Shown: positions 52,156-60,743 of the stretch, in pieces
Layout of the letters: every line of letters starts with the position of its first letter
Numbering within the stretch: the stretch's first letter is position 1
From: Desulfococcus multivorans
Lineage (GTDB): Bacteria > Desulfobacterota > Desulfobacteria > Desulfobacterales > Desulfococcaceae
Length of the DNA: 64,000 nt
NCBI RefSeq assembly: GCF_001854245.1
Contig: NZ_CP015381.1
Coordinates: forward strand, 1,647,001-1,711,000
Reading direction: 5' to 3'
Notes under the pieces: model-generated
The model's database searches: none
What the model was told of the DNA's origin: nothing
What the model saw: the letters and a program-made list of their open reading frames with translations, nothing else
Position numbers and translations under genes: made by a program

Positions 52156-53436
52156 ATGAAGGATAAAACGTTGAGTCACGGGCTGTGGGCGGCCACGGCG
52201 CCGCCGGCCCCGGTGCTGGGCCCTTTCGAGGGAGACCAGCATGCCGATGTGGCGGTGATCGGAGGCGGGTATACGGGATTGTCCGCAGCCCTGCATCTCG
52301 CGGAGGCGGGGGTGGATACGATTCTCCTGGAGGGAAGGGAGATCGGCTACGGCGGTGCCGGCCGCAATGTCGGCCTGGTCAACGCCGGCCTATGGCTGAT
52401 GCCGGATGACGTCCTTCGCATGTTGGGGGAGGAGATGGGCGAGCGCCTCATCAATGTGCTGGGCGCATCCCCGGAACTGGTTTTCGGACTGATTGAACAG
52501 CACCGCATCCCATGCGAGGCCGTACACAAGGGCACCCTTCACTGTGCACATTCTCCGGGCGGGTTTCGTGCCCTCCAACAGCGGGAATCCCAGTGGAAAC
52601 GCCGCGGCGCCCCGGTGACGCTGCTTGATCGGGAGGCGGCGGCGCCGAAGATCGGCAGCAACCGCTTTTACGGGGCGCTCCTGGATGAGCGCGCGGGGAC
52701 GGTTCAACCCCTGGCCTATGTTTACGGGCTTGCGGAGGCCGCATGTCGCGCGGGAGCACGTCTCCATGTCCAATCATCGGTGACCGGATTGACGCGCGAC
52801 CCCAAAGGATGGCGTCTTTCGACCCCTAACGGGTTCGTTCAGGCCCGCACCGTGATCCTGGCTGTTCAGGGGTATCCGGAATTTGCTTTTAAAGCGCGTG
52901 AAAAGGAACTCATCCCTTTCAACTATTTTCAGTTCGCGACGGCGCCCCTGCCCCAGGACGTTCGAAACACCATATTGCCGGGCGGAGAAGGCGCGTGGGA
53001 TACCCACCTGATTCTTTCCTCGTTCCGTCTGGATCAATCGGGACGGCTCCTTTTGGGCAGCGTCGGACAGGTGGAAAACGGCGGGTATGCACTCCATGAG
53101 AACTGGGCGAGGCGAACCATCGCGAAGCTTTTTCCCCAGGTTGGGTCCGTGCCCCTGGAGTATGCCTGGAACGGCCGCATTGCCATGACGGTCGATCACA
53201 TTCCCCGGTTTCATCTGTTGGATGAAAATCTGATTTCGGTCACCAGCTACAACGGTCGCGGCATTGGTCCGGGAACGGTTTTCGGCAAACTTCTGGCGGA
53301 GTGGGCTCTGGGTGCACCCCTCGACGCAATTCCGCTGCCGATCACCAGCCCCAAAGCCGTATCGGGACGAGCCTTGAGAGGACTGTTTTATGAAGCCGGC
53401 GCTCGTTTGTATCACCTGATTCAGCGCCGGATATGA
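52156..53436 (+). CDS. DAO-family FAD oxidoreductase, similar to L-pipecolate oxidase AmaA
   Basis: 426-residue FAD-dependent amine oxidoreductase of the DadA/PuuB/AmaA type. The FAD loop is VAVIGGGYTGLSAALHLAEAG, followed by EGREIGYGGAGRNVGLVNAG, and the C-terminal FAD block is SYNGRGIGPGTVFG. Of related enzymes, AmaA (L-pipecolate oxidase) and PuuB (gamma-glutamylputrescine oxidase) are closest in organisation. Placement directly before an ALDH7-type dehydrogenase favours AmaA, as amaA-amaB are adjacent in Pseudomonas putida; in an anaerobe it would pass electrons to something other than oxygen. GGAGGT lies 7 nt before the ATG at 52156, preferred over the earlier in-frame GTG and ATG. Confidence 0.78.
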   Translation: MKDKTLSHGLWAATAPPAPVLGPFEGDQHADVAVIGGGYTGLSAALHLAEAGVDTILLEGREIGYGGAGRNVGLVNAGLWLMPDDVLRMLGEEMGERLINVLGASPELVFGLIEQHRIPCEAVHKGTLHCAHSPGGFRALQQRESQWKRRGAPVTLLDREAAAPKIGSNRFYGALLDERAGTVQPLAYVYGLAEAACRAGARLHVQSSVTGLTRDPKGWRLSTPNGFVQARTVILAVQGYPEFAFKAREKELIPFNYFQFATAPLPQDVRNTILPGGEGAWDTHLILSSFRLDQSGRLLLGSVGQVENGGYALHENWARRTIAKLFPQVGSVPLEYAWNGRIAMTVDHIPRFHLLDENLISVTSYNGRGIGPGTVFGKLLAEWALGAPLDAIPLPITSPKAVSGRALRGLFYEAGARLYHLIQRRI

Positions 53437-53505
53437 CCCGAAAGCCGCTGCCGGCTCTGGAGCAGAGGCAGGAAAGGCGGCGGCCTGCTTTCAGGAGAAG
53501 ATACC

Positions 53506-55047
53506 ATGAAGCTATCCGACGTATTAGAAGCCCTTAAAATCGAACCGAAAAATATGGGGTCCAGCACCGGTACCCTCTGGGGTCGGACAACGGATCAGGG
53601 AGAAATCATCAGCATTTCCCCGATTACCGGGGATCCCATCGGCTCTGTGTTCAGGGCGTCTCAGAATGATTACGAGTGGATTATGGATGCCGTCGGCGTT
53701 GCGTTTCCGATATGGCGGCAGGTGCCGGCCCCCCGTCGGGGTGATATTGTCCGCCAGATCGGCCTGAAACTCAGAGAGCACAAAGTGCTTTTGGGCCGCC
53801 TGGTAACCTTTGAAATGGGCAAATCACTTCAGGAGGGGCTGGGAGAGGTCCAGGAAATGATTGACATCGCGGACTTCGCCGTGGGGCTGTCGCGGCAGCT
53901 TTATGGATTCACCATGCCCTCGGAGCGGCCCGATCATCGGATGTATGATCAGTACCATCCTCTTGGCGCGGTCGGGGTCATCACCACGTTCAACTTCCCG
54001 GTAGCGGTGTGGTCCTGGAATGCGCTGATCGCAGCCGTCTGCGGCGATGTCGTGATTTGGAAGCCCGCTTCCAAAGTACCGCTCACGGCAATTGCCGTGC
54101 AGAAGATCATGGCGGATGTAATCCGGAAAAACGATTTGCCGGAAGGTGTTTTCAACCTTGTCATCGGCAGCGGCGCCGTTATCGGGGAGCGGATGCTGGA
54201 AGATTCCCGAATTCCCCTGATTTCGCTGACGGGCTCCACGGACGTGGGAAAGCATGCCGCTGCAAAGGTGGCCGGTCGCCTGGGAAAAACAATCATGGAA
54301 CTGGGCGGTAACAACGGTGTCATTCTTACCGAGAACGCCAACCTGGAAATGGCCGTCCCCGCTATTGTCTTCGGCGCTGTCGGCACTGCCGGGCAGCGCT
54401 GTACCTCCATACGGCGACTGATCGTTCACGACGCGATCTATGATCGTGTCGTGCAGGCCCTCAAAAAGGCTTATGGCGCATTGAAGATCGGAGATCCCAC
54501 AGATGAGACCAACCAGGTGGGACCCCTCATCGATCGGGGTGCCGTGAAGGATTTTGCATCGGCGCTGGATCGGATTCGGGAACAGGGCGGAAAAATACTT
54601 TTCGGAGGCCGGATTTTGACCGGACCGGGCTACGAGAGCGGATGCTACGTTACTCCCGCACTGGTGGCCGTAACCCATGATTGTCCCATTGTCCAGGAAG
54701 AGACCTTTGCGCCCATTTTGTATCTGATCCGGTATGTCGGCAGCGTGGACAATGCCATTGTGCTTCACAATGCCGTTCCCCAGGGACTCTCATCGGCCAT
54801 ATTTACCCGGAACCTTTCCGAGGCGGAGATTTTTTTGTCGGCCCGAGGTTCGGATTGCGGGATCGCCAACGTGAACATCGGCACCTCGGGCGCCGAGATC
54901 GGTGGGGCATTCGGCGGGGAAAAGGAGACGGGAGGCGGCCGGGAATCAGGCTCCGACGCGTGGAAAGCCTACATGCGGCGGCAGACCAATACCATCAATT
55001 ATGGTAACGAACTCCCTCTGGCCCAGGGCATCAAGTTCGAAATATAG
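53506..55047 (+). CDS. ALDH7-family aldehyde dehydrogenase (aminoadipate-semialdehyde dehydrogenase type)
   Basis: 513-residue aldehyde dehydrogenase. The catalytic Cys is in TAGQRCTSIRR, the general-base Glu in IMELGGNNG, and the NAD-binding stretch is FNFPVAVWSWNALIAA. The C-terminal block GAFGGEKETGGGRESGSD followed by WKAYMRRQTNTINY is diagnostic of the antiquitin (ALDH7) branch that oxidises alpha-aminoadipate semialdehyde, the product of piperideine-6-carboxylate ring opening, to alpha-aminoadipate (AmaB). AGGAGAAG precedes the ATG. It ends 11 bp from the convergent FtcD gene. Confidence 0.88.
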   Translation: MKLSDVLEALKIEPKNMGSSTGTLWGRTTDQGEIISISPITGDPIGSVFRASQNDYEWIMDAVGVAFPIWRQVPAPRRGDIVRQIGLKLREHKVLLGRLVTFEMGKSLQEGLGEVQEMIDIADFAVGLSRQLYGFTMPSERPDHRMYDQYHPLGAVGVITTFNFPVAVWSWNALIAAVCGDVVIWKPASKVPLTAIAVQKIMADVIRKNDLPEGVFNLVIGSGAVIGERMLEDSRIPLISLTGSTDVGKHAAAKVAGRLGKTIMELGGNNGVILTENANLEMAVPAIVFGAVGTAGQRCTSIRRLIVHDAIYDRVVQALKKAYGALKIGDPTDETNQVGPLIDRGAVKDFASALDRIREQGGKILFGGRILTGPGYESGCYVTPALVAVTHDCPIVQEETFAPILYLIRYVGSVDNAIVLHNAVPQGLSSAIFTRNLSEAEIFLSARGSDCGIANVNIGTSGAEIGGAFGGEKETGGGRESGSDAWKAYMRRQTNTINYGNELPLAQGIKFEI

Positions 55048-55058
55048 CAAGATGTGCT

Positions 55059-56684
55059 TCAGCTTGTCCGCTTCGTTTCGAGAATGTCCAGTACTTCCTG
55101 CATCTTTTTGCGAGCGCGATCGGCTATGGCGTCTGCAAGCTTCAGCGTCTCGGCCTTGAAGGCATCGTCCGTGATCCCTTCGAGGTTGATGACTACGTTC
55201 TGATATGCGCCCCAGATTCCGGTTTCCAGGGCTCTTGCACCGACCTGTATATCGGATCGGGATGCCGGGTTGCCGTGTCGGGCCGTATCGCATAACGCTT
55301 CCCATGCGCTGTCGGCTATGGTCATGGTTTGGAGCGGGACATTGACGGCCGTTTTTAGGCCTTGCTGCATCCTTTCGGTGCGAGCGGCCTTTTCCGCCGG
55401 TGTGCCCGACGGCATTCGGACGCCTTCCATGTAATCGTTAAAAGCGTTGGTGTCGGCATCGATCATGGCAATGAGCGATCGGGTCGTCTCGTGCAGAGGT
55501 GGAATGGCCGCTCGCATCTGTGCATCGACGCTTTCGAATTTGCGAACGCCGTAGGTGAGTTTGGCCACCATGGCCCCTAAACCGGCTCCCAAAGCGGCAA
55601 GGACGGCAGACACCGAACCGCCGCCCGGCGTGGACGAACGGGCGGCCACTTCCTCGATAAACCCCCTCAGGCTCAGGTCGGCCAGAGGTTCGTCCGGTGG
55701 TTCGGCCACAATGTATTCGATAATCTTTTTGTCGGGCTCGAATGGTGCAACGCTGTTGAGGCCTAATCGTTCAACCGCCAGCCGGATCTTCTGATCCTCC
55801 TCGTAGATGAAGAGATTTTCCTTTTCGATATAATAGTCCGCCGCCATGAGAATGGACTCCAGGGGAACGAGCCCCACAATCTCGGAGCCGGCCACCCCCA
55901 CTTTCAGTTCGGCGGCCTCCTTCCCGACCTCTTCGAAGAGCCGGTGGATGGGGGTCACCCGGTAATTGGTCAGGTTCACCGTCACTTGAGCCAGATTATA
56001 CTCGTCCACGAACCAGCCCATGCCCTTGACCTCCTTGAGGCGGCCGGGCTGGTCGTTGCCTCGGCCGGTCTCCCTTAGATTGAGAGCGATGCGGTGGGCT
56101 TGATTGGCCGTGCCGAGGATGTTGACGTTGTAGGCGATGAGGAACATGCGCGCCCCGGTGGCGGTGGCGCCCCATTGCGGCACGAATTCGGCAGGGCCGA
56201 AATCCGGCTGCCAGCGCGGATCCTTCAGGCGTTCGGCCAGTCCTTCGTATTCTCCATGACGAATATCCGGGAGTTTGCGGCGATAATCCTGAAGAGCGGC
56301 CTCTTCATACAGAAAGAAAGGGACCTTGAGCGCCTCCGCGGCACGCTGGGCGAAGGTTCGGGCAATGTCGACACAATCCGCCATGCTTACACCTCGGACG
56401 GGTATAAACGGGCAGACATCCATGGCCCCAAAGCGGGGGTGTTCACCCTTGTGAGTTCTCATATCGATGCGAGCTCTCGCCACCCGTGCGGCGGCCAGTG
56501 CCCCCTCGAGAATGCTGTCGGGGTCGCCGACAAAGGTGTAGACGGTGCGGTTGGTGGATGCCCCGGGATCGACGTCCAGCAGGGTGCAGCCCGAAGTCCG
56601 TCGTATGGCTTCGGCGATGGCATCGATGGTTTCCCGATTTCGGCCTTCTGAAAAATTAGGTACACATTCGACGATTTTCTTCAT
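55059..56684 (-). CDS. ftcD: Bifunctional glutamate formimidoyltransferase / formimidoyltetrahydrofolate cyclodeaminase
   Basis: 541-residue fusion. The formimidoyltransferase half has MKKIVECVPNFSEGRN, HKGEHPRFGAMDVCPFIPV and VDEYNLAQVTVNLTNY. The cyclodeaminase half (from about residue 345) has STPGGGSVSAVLAALGAGLGAMVA and ends with helical LADAIADRARKKM. It moves the formimino group of N-formimidoyl-L-glutamate to tetrahydrofolate and releases ammonia, the last steps of anaerobic histidine degradation. Vertebrates and some bacteria have the same fusion. GGAGGAAA precedes the ATG. No hut genes are nearby. Confidence 0.95.
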   Translation of the reverse strand: MKKIVECVPNFSEGRNRETIDAIAEAIRRTSGCTLLDVDPGASTNRTVYTFVGDPDSILEGALAAARVARARIDMRTHKGEHPRFGAMDVCPFIPVRGVSMADCVDIARTFAQRAAEALKVPFFLYEEAALQDYRRKLPDIRHGEYEGLAERLKDPRWQPDFGPAEFVPQWGATATGARMFLIAYNVNILGTANQAHRIALNLRETGRGNDQPGRLKEVKGMGWFVDEYNLAQVTVNLTNYRVTPIHRLFEEVGKEAAELKVGVAGSEIVGLVPLESILMAADYYIEKENLFIYEEDQKIRLAVERLGLNSVAPFEPDKKIIEYIVAEPPDEPLADLSLRGFIEEVAARSSTPGGGSVSAVLAALGAGLGAMVAKLTYGVRKFESVDAQMRAAIPPLHETTRSLIAMIDADTNAFNDYMEGVRMPSGTPAEKAARTERMQQGLKTAVNVPLQTMTIADSAWEALCDTARHGNPASRSDIQVGARALETGIWGAYQNVVINLEGITDDAFKAETLKLADAIADRARKKMQEVLDILETKRTS

Positions 56685-56900
56685 GGGTCATTTCCTCCGG
56701 AAAAAGATCTTGCCGAACATCTCAATATTTCATATGATTTGAGAAAATGCCAGAGATTATTTAAATGCAATCCCATTAAGTTATTCCATCGAACGGACAA
56801 AACGCCTATGTAGCGTGAAAACGGTTTTTTTACTGGCTGAAAGCCCAGCTGTGAAGGATTGGTGCAGAAACCCGAAGTTCTCGATGCTCCGAGGGGGCCA

Positions 56901-57392
56901 TCAGGGGTGTTCAGGTACATTGACGAGAAGGGGCGTGTGGCCGGTGACGTCGAACAACTTTTCAAGCCCTTGCCTGGACAGTACCAGCGTGCTGGTGTTC
57001 ACCAATGGATGGCATTGGAATGCGTCGGCTTCCCAGAGGCGCTTGTCGATAATCAGTTCGACCTGATGAGCCGCATCGTTGACGACGGCCAGCATCGAAA
57101 CAGCACCCGGTTCGAGATCCAGATGCCGTTTTAGACGATCAGCGGAAGCGAAACTGACGCGGGTGCTATCGATAACCGTGTGGAGACGCTTCAGATCGAC
57201 TGTTGTATCGCCGTTGACGACGACCAGGAAATGACGCTTGCCCTTGTTGTCCCGAAGAAAGAGATTTTTGGTTTTTGCGCCGGGGAGGGCCGGGACCAGA
57301 CGGTCGGCCTCTTCGATGGTGTAAACCGGAGGATGATCGGTACGTTCGTAGGGGATAACGTGGTGTTCCAGAATTTCATAGATATTTGTCAT
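56901..57392 (-). CDS. ProX/YbaK-type prolyl-tRNA editing protein
   Basis: 163-residue YbaK/ProX-fold deacylase that hydrolyses mischarged Ala-tRNA(Pro) or related species in trans. Visible are DHPPVYTIEEADRLVPALPG, KTKNLFLRDNKGKRHFLVVV and PGAVSMLAVVNDAAHQVELIIDKRLW. The frame is open to 57413; the ATG at 57392, behind AAAGG, is used. It stands alone between ftcD and kbl. Confidence 0.88.
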   Translation of the reverse strand: MTNIYEILEHHVIPYERTDHPPVYTIEEADRLVPALPGAKTKNLFLRDNKGKRHFLVVVNGDTTVDLKRLHTVIDSTRVSFASADRLKRHLDLEPGAVSMLAVVNDAAHQVELIIDKRLWEADAFQCHPLVNTSTLVLSRQGLEKLFDVTGHTPLLVNVPEHP

Positions 57393-57658
57393 CATTACCT
57401 TTCTGTTTTTCAAGCATGGTGAATCTTCATGCCGGGTTCATCGCAGGACGGGATCGTTATAGATCAAGATCCGTTCAGTGTAAAGCCGGTTGCATTGTCA
57501 AAGAACAGCTTTTCTCTTTACAGTATGAAGGATTTTTAACAATATCAATTTATTCTGTTTTATTGTATTTTCCCGAGAGCTGTGTGGTCCGGCCGGATGA
57601 CGCTTCGTTCAGGGCTTGAGGGGCGAAGCCTTACGAAAAAACAGGAGGGATAAATATC

Positions 57659-58849
57659 ATGGACGCAGCTTTTCTCGCGTATCTCGATCGGGAGACCCGC
57701 GCTCTGAAATCCGAGGGGCTCTTCAAAGAAGAACGGATTGTTATATCACCACAACAGGCTGATATAACAGTACAAAAAAACATTAAGGTGATCAATTTCT
57801 GTGCCAACAACTATCTGGGGCTGGCCAATCATCCGACGGTCATTGCGGCGGCCGAGAGGGGGCTTCGGAAATACGGCTTCGGTATGGCCTCGGTCCGCTT
57901 CATCTGCGGAACCCACGAGATCCACAAAACCCTCGAAGCCGGAATCAGTGATTTTCTCAAGACCGAGGACACCATTCTTTACACTTCATGCTTCGACGCC
58001 AATGGAGGCCTCTTCGAAGCCTTGCTGGGGCCTGAAGACGCCGTCATCAGCGACGCACTCAATCATGCCAGCATCATCGACGGAATTCGTCTATGCAAAG
58101 CCCGGCGATTCCGGTACGGGAACAATGACATGAACGACCTGGAGGCCCGACTCAAGGCTGCGCAGGGCGCCCGGTTCAAGCTGATTGCCACCGACGGCGT
58201 TTTTTCGATGGACGGCGTCATCGCCAACCTTGTCGACATCTGTGACCTGGCGGATCGATACAACGCCATGGTCATGGTGGACGACTCCCATGCAGTGGGA
58301 TTTATGGGAAAGAACGGCGGCGGAACACCGGAATACTGCGGTGTCCAGGATCGCATCGACATCAATACAGGGACGCTGGGCAAAGCCCTGGGAGGGGCCT
58401 CGGGCGGTTACACCAGCGGCCGGAAGGAGATCATCGCCTGGTTGCGCCAGCGCTCCCGACCGTATCTCTTCTCGAACACACTGGCACCCCCCATCGCCGC
58501 GGCGTCCCTCCAGGTATTGGCATTGTTGAAAGAGGGAAAACATCTCAGGGATAAACTCATGGAGAATACCGCCTATTTCAGATCTGGAATGACGGCGCTC
58601 GGCTTCGAACTCATCCCGGGGAACCACCCCATCATTCCCGTCATGCTGGGGGATGCCGTCCTGGCCGGGAAAATGGCCGCCCGGCTGCTGGAAGAAGGCA
58701 TCTACGTGGTGGGCTTTTCCTATCCGGTGGTGCCCAAGGGCCGGGCCCGTATCCGGACCCAGATGTCGGCGGCCCACGAACGGAAGCATCTGGATCGCGC
58801 CATCACTGCATTTGAAAAAGTCGGAAAGGCGCTTGACGTTATCCCGTGA
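57659..58849 (+). CDS. kbl: Glycine C-acetyltransferase (2-amino-3-ketobutyrate CoA ligase)
   Basis: 396-residue PLP enzyme of the alpha-oxoamine synthase family. The PLP lysine is in [29 protein letters not shown] holds the cofactor-stacking His, and [12 protein letters not shown] and [15 protein letters not shown] are typical of Kbl rather than BioF or HemA. It cleaves 2-amino-3-oxobutyrate with CoA to glycine and acetyl-CoA in threonine breakdown. The threonine dehydrogenase gene (tdh), often adjacent, is not here. AGGAGGG precedes the ATG. Confidence 0.95.
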   Translation: MDAAFLAYLDRETRALKSEGLFKEERIVISPQQADITVQKNIKVINFCANNYLGLANHPTVIAAAERGLRKYGFGMASVRFICGTHEIHKTLEAGISDFLKTEDTILYTSCFDANGGLFEALLGPEDAVISDALNHASIIDGIRLCKARRFRYGNNDMNDLEARLKAAQGARFKLIATDGVFSMDGVIANLVDICDLADRYNAMVMVDDSHAVGFMGKNGGGTPEYCGVQDRIDINTGTLGKALGGASGGYTSGRKEIIAWLRQRSRPYLFSNTLAPPIAAASLQVLALLKEGKHLRDKLMENTAYFRSGMTALGFELIPGNHPIIPVMLGDAVLAGKMAARLLEEGIYVVGFSYPVVPKGRARIRTQMSAAHERKHLDRAITAFEKVGKALDVIP

Positions 58850-59009
58850 GGCCGGCCTCTTTGATCAGGTCGATGGGGAGCGTATTTTCCCGGCCTGTAA
58901 GGTGCAGATAGCGTCAAAGCCGGTTGCCGATCAGAATGCGAAGGGACGACGTGAGCTTTTCAGTGACGTCTTTTGTTTGCTCAACCGTGAGAAAAAAAGG
59001 AGGAATTCA

Positions 59010-59342
59010 ATGGCGAATCAAAAAGAAAAAATGGGAGCCTACAAAAAAATATCTCAAAAGTATCCGGATGTGACGGCCTCTCTCAATTCACTGGGTGAGA
59101 CTATCCGCAACAGCGGGCCTATCGACGGGAAGACCTCGCAGTTGATTCAGCTCGCCGCTGCAGCCGCCGGTCAGTCGGAAGGTTCGGTGCATTCCCATAC
59201 ACGACGCGCACTGGAAGAAGGCGCAACCCGGGCGGAAATCGAGCATGCGCTGTTGCTGTTGATCTCCGTTATGGGGTTTCCCAAAACAGCTGCCGCCATG
59301 TCCTGGGCCACGGATATACTCGATGGGGAGGCTGTGGAATAA
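59010..59342 (+). CDS. Carboxymuconolactone decarboxylase family protein without the AhpD cysteines
   Basis: 110-residue CMD/AhpD-fold protein (KTSQLIQLAAAAAGQSEGSV ... HSHTRRALEEGATRAEIEHALLL). AhpD-type members have a CxxC followed by His; here the position reads SEGSVHSHTRRA, keeping the His but with no cysteine, so it cannot act as a thiol peroxidase component. AAAGGAGG lies 7 nt before the ATG at 59010; the longer frame upstream is not used. It follows kbl by 160 bp and may be on the same transcript. Confidence 0.85.
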   Translation: MANQKEKMGAYKKISQKYPDVTASLNSLGETIRNSGPIDGKTSQLIQLAAAAAGQSEGSVHSHTRRALEEGATRAEIEHALLLLISVMGFPKTAAAMSWATDILDGEAVE

Positions 59343-59502
59343 GACCGCCTCACCGGCCAATGAAGGCGCCGGGTCGGCGATGTCGATTCAGCGCCTGCAC
59401 AGGTCTTGGATCACCTGTTCCTGGAAAGCAAACGGCGTGTCCGGGAGCAAAACCGCTGTCACGCCTTATCGCTTCGCCCATATCACAGATGACAGGCACC
59501 GA

Positions 59503-60273
59503 TCAGCCGACGAAACGACTTCGATAGCCGCTGTCCAACAACAATACACCGATATCATTCCACATTTCATCGAAAAGCCGCCGATCAAACCGGCATAGGG
59601 TCCTGTGAATGAAGCCCCTCTCCGAGGGGCGGGCACTCTTCAGTTTCTGATGGAATTCTTCCGCGGACCCAACCTTCCAGGCTGAGAGAAACCCCATGGT
59701 ATCGGCGATCTGTTTCATTCGCTGATCTACAGTGGCAATGTATTTATCGGAGATCGCGCCGAAAGCGCTCATCATGTCGCAAAGCTTTGGGAGAAGAGGC
59801 TTTTGACGAATCTCCAGTTGGGAATTATGGATGAGCCAATGGATCATGGATGAATGATGTCGGCGGAGATGTTTGAACTGCGCGGTCAGTTTTTCATGGC
59901 GCTTTTTCAATATCGGCTCGGTATTGCCTCGGAGATAGACCATCACTTGTGGCGGATTGACCATCAGGTCGCCGGCTGTCGTGATCTCGCCGTTGTCGGC
60001 ATAATTCCCGGCGCAGATCAGGGCCAATTCAGTGAGACGAGTCAGCGTCAACCCTTTGATATTACGGGAAAGTTGAGGAACTGCCTGAAACTCTTTCACC
60101 AGATTTTCAAGATATGTTTCGTTGAGTTGAGACAATCCCGCTTCTCTTTGGAGCTTTCTATTGAAGTCGATCAATGGATATGGTGGATGTTGTTTTCCGG
60201 AATGTATATATGTCGCTGTAATATCTTCTTCGGACTGCATCGAATATCGTGTGCCGAGGTTTTGCTGTAGCAT
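59503..60273 (-). CDS. Hypothetical protein (256 aa)
   Basis: Unrecognised, mostly helical, His- and Arg-rich soluble protein with no signal peptide. Stretches of note are LKKRHEKLTAQFKHLRRHHSSMIHWL and SARPSERGFIHRTLCRFDRRL. GGAAAG precedes the ATG. The coding sequence and its upstream region are more AT-rich than the neighbouring genes, which may indicate transfer; it stands alone, flanked by intergenic regions. No function is proposed. Confidence 0.7.
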   Translation of the reverse strand: MLQQNLGTRYSMQSEEDITATYIHSGKQHPPYPLIDFNRKLQREAGLSQLNETYLENLVKEFQAVPQLSRNIKGLTLTRLTELALICAGNYADNGEITTAGDLMVNPPQVMVYLRGNTEPILKKRHEKLTAQFKHLRRHHSSMIHWLIHNSQLEIRQKPLLPKLCDMMSAFGAISDKYIATVDQRMKQIADTMGFLSAWKVGSAEEFHQKLKSARPSERGFIHRTLCRFDRRLFDEMWNDIGVLLLDSGYRSRFVG

Positions 60274-60594
60274 GTCTTTCCATTATATATAGGGTTAAAA
60301 GTTATTTTTTGTTATTATAAAAACAAATAAATGAATAATCGTGTTTATGTGGATACTAAATTACAAATAAAGTGTCAAAAAGTATATGCTGATTTCCAGT
60401 TCAGGGTATGTTGCATCTCCTTCCCTCGCTGAAAAATCTGGGTGTTGAAAGGCGTCCTGTTGATCACGGATCATGGACCTGCGGTCTTACGGCAGGCCGT
60501 TGAGGCCGTCCGGTCTTGCCCGGTTTAAAGCCGTTATGGTATGAGTCAAATGATGCTGGACGGCGGCCGGCGCCGTATCGAAAAAATATGGACT
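60274..60594. other. AT-rich divergent intergenic region
   Basis: The first 120 bp are strongly AT-rich and contain, on the minus strand, a perfect TTGACA (60378-60373) but only a poor -10 (TATCCA) at 17 bp spacing, so I do not call a promoter firmly. The remainder up to the palindrome at 60595 shows nothing recognisable. Confidence 0.4.
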
Positions 60595-60666
60595 CAACTT
60601 TCGACTTTCATAGGCCGTATCCTCCCGGCACCTCTATCTGCTCACCATCATGAAATTCGAAAGTTG
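60595..60666. repeat. Intergenic palindrome family, copy 6 (72 bp)
   Basis: Arms CAACTTTCGACTTTCAT / ATGAAATTCGAAAGTTG (one mismatch), core AGGCCGTATCCTCCCGGCAC matching copy 1 almost base for base although the two are 40 kb apart. It lies 77 bp upstream of xdhC. Confidence 0.9.
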
Positions 60667-60743
60667 AAATATGGGTATGACCGGGTCTTCAGCTTTCGGT
60701 CTATATCCCTTGATGTGAACGATTCCGTGGAGATCACCCCTTT

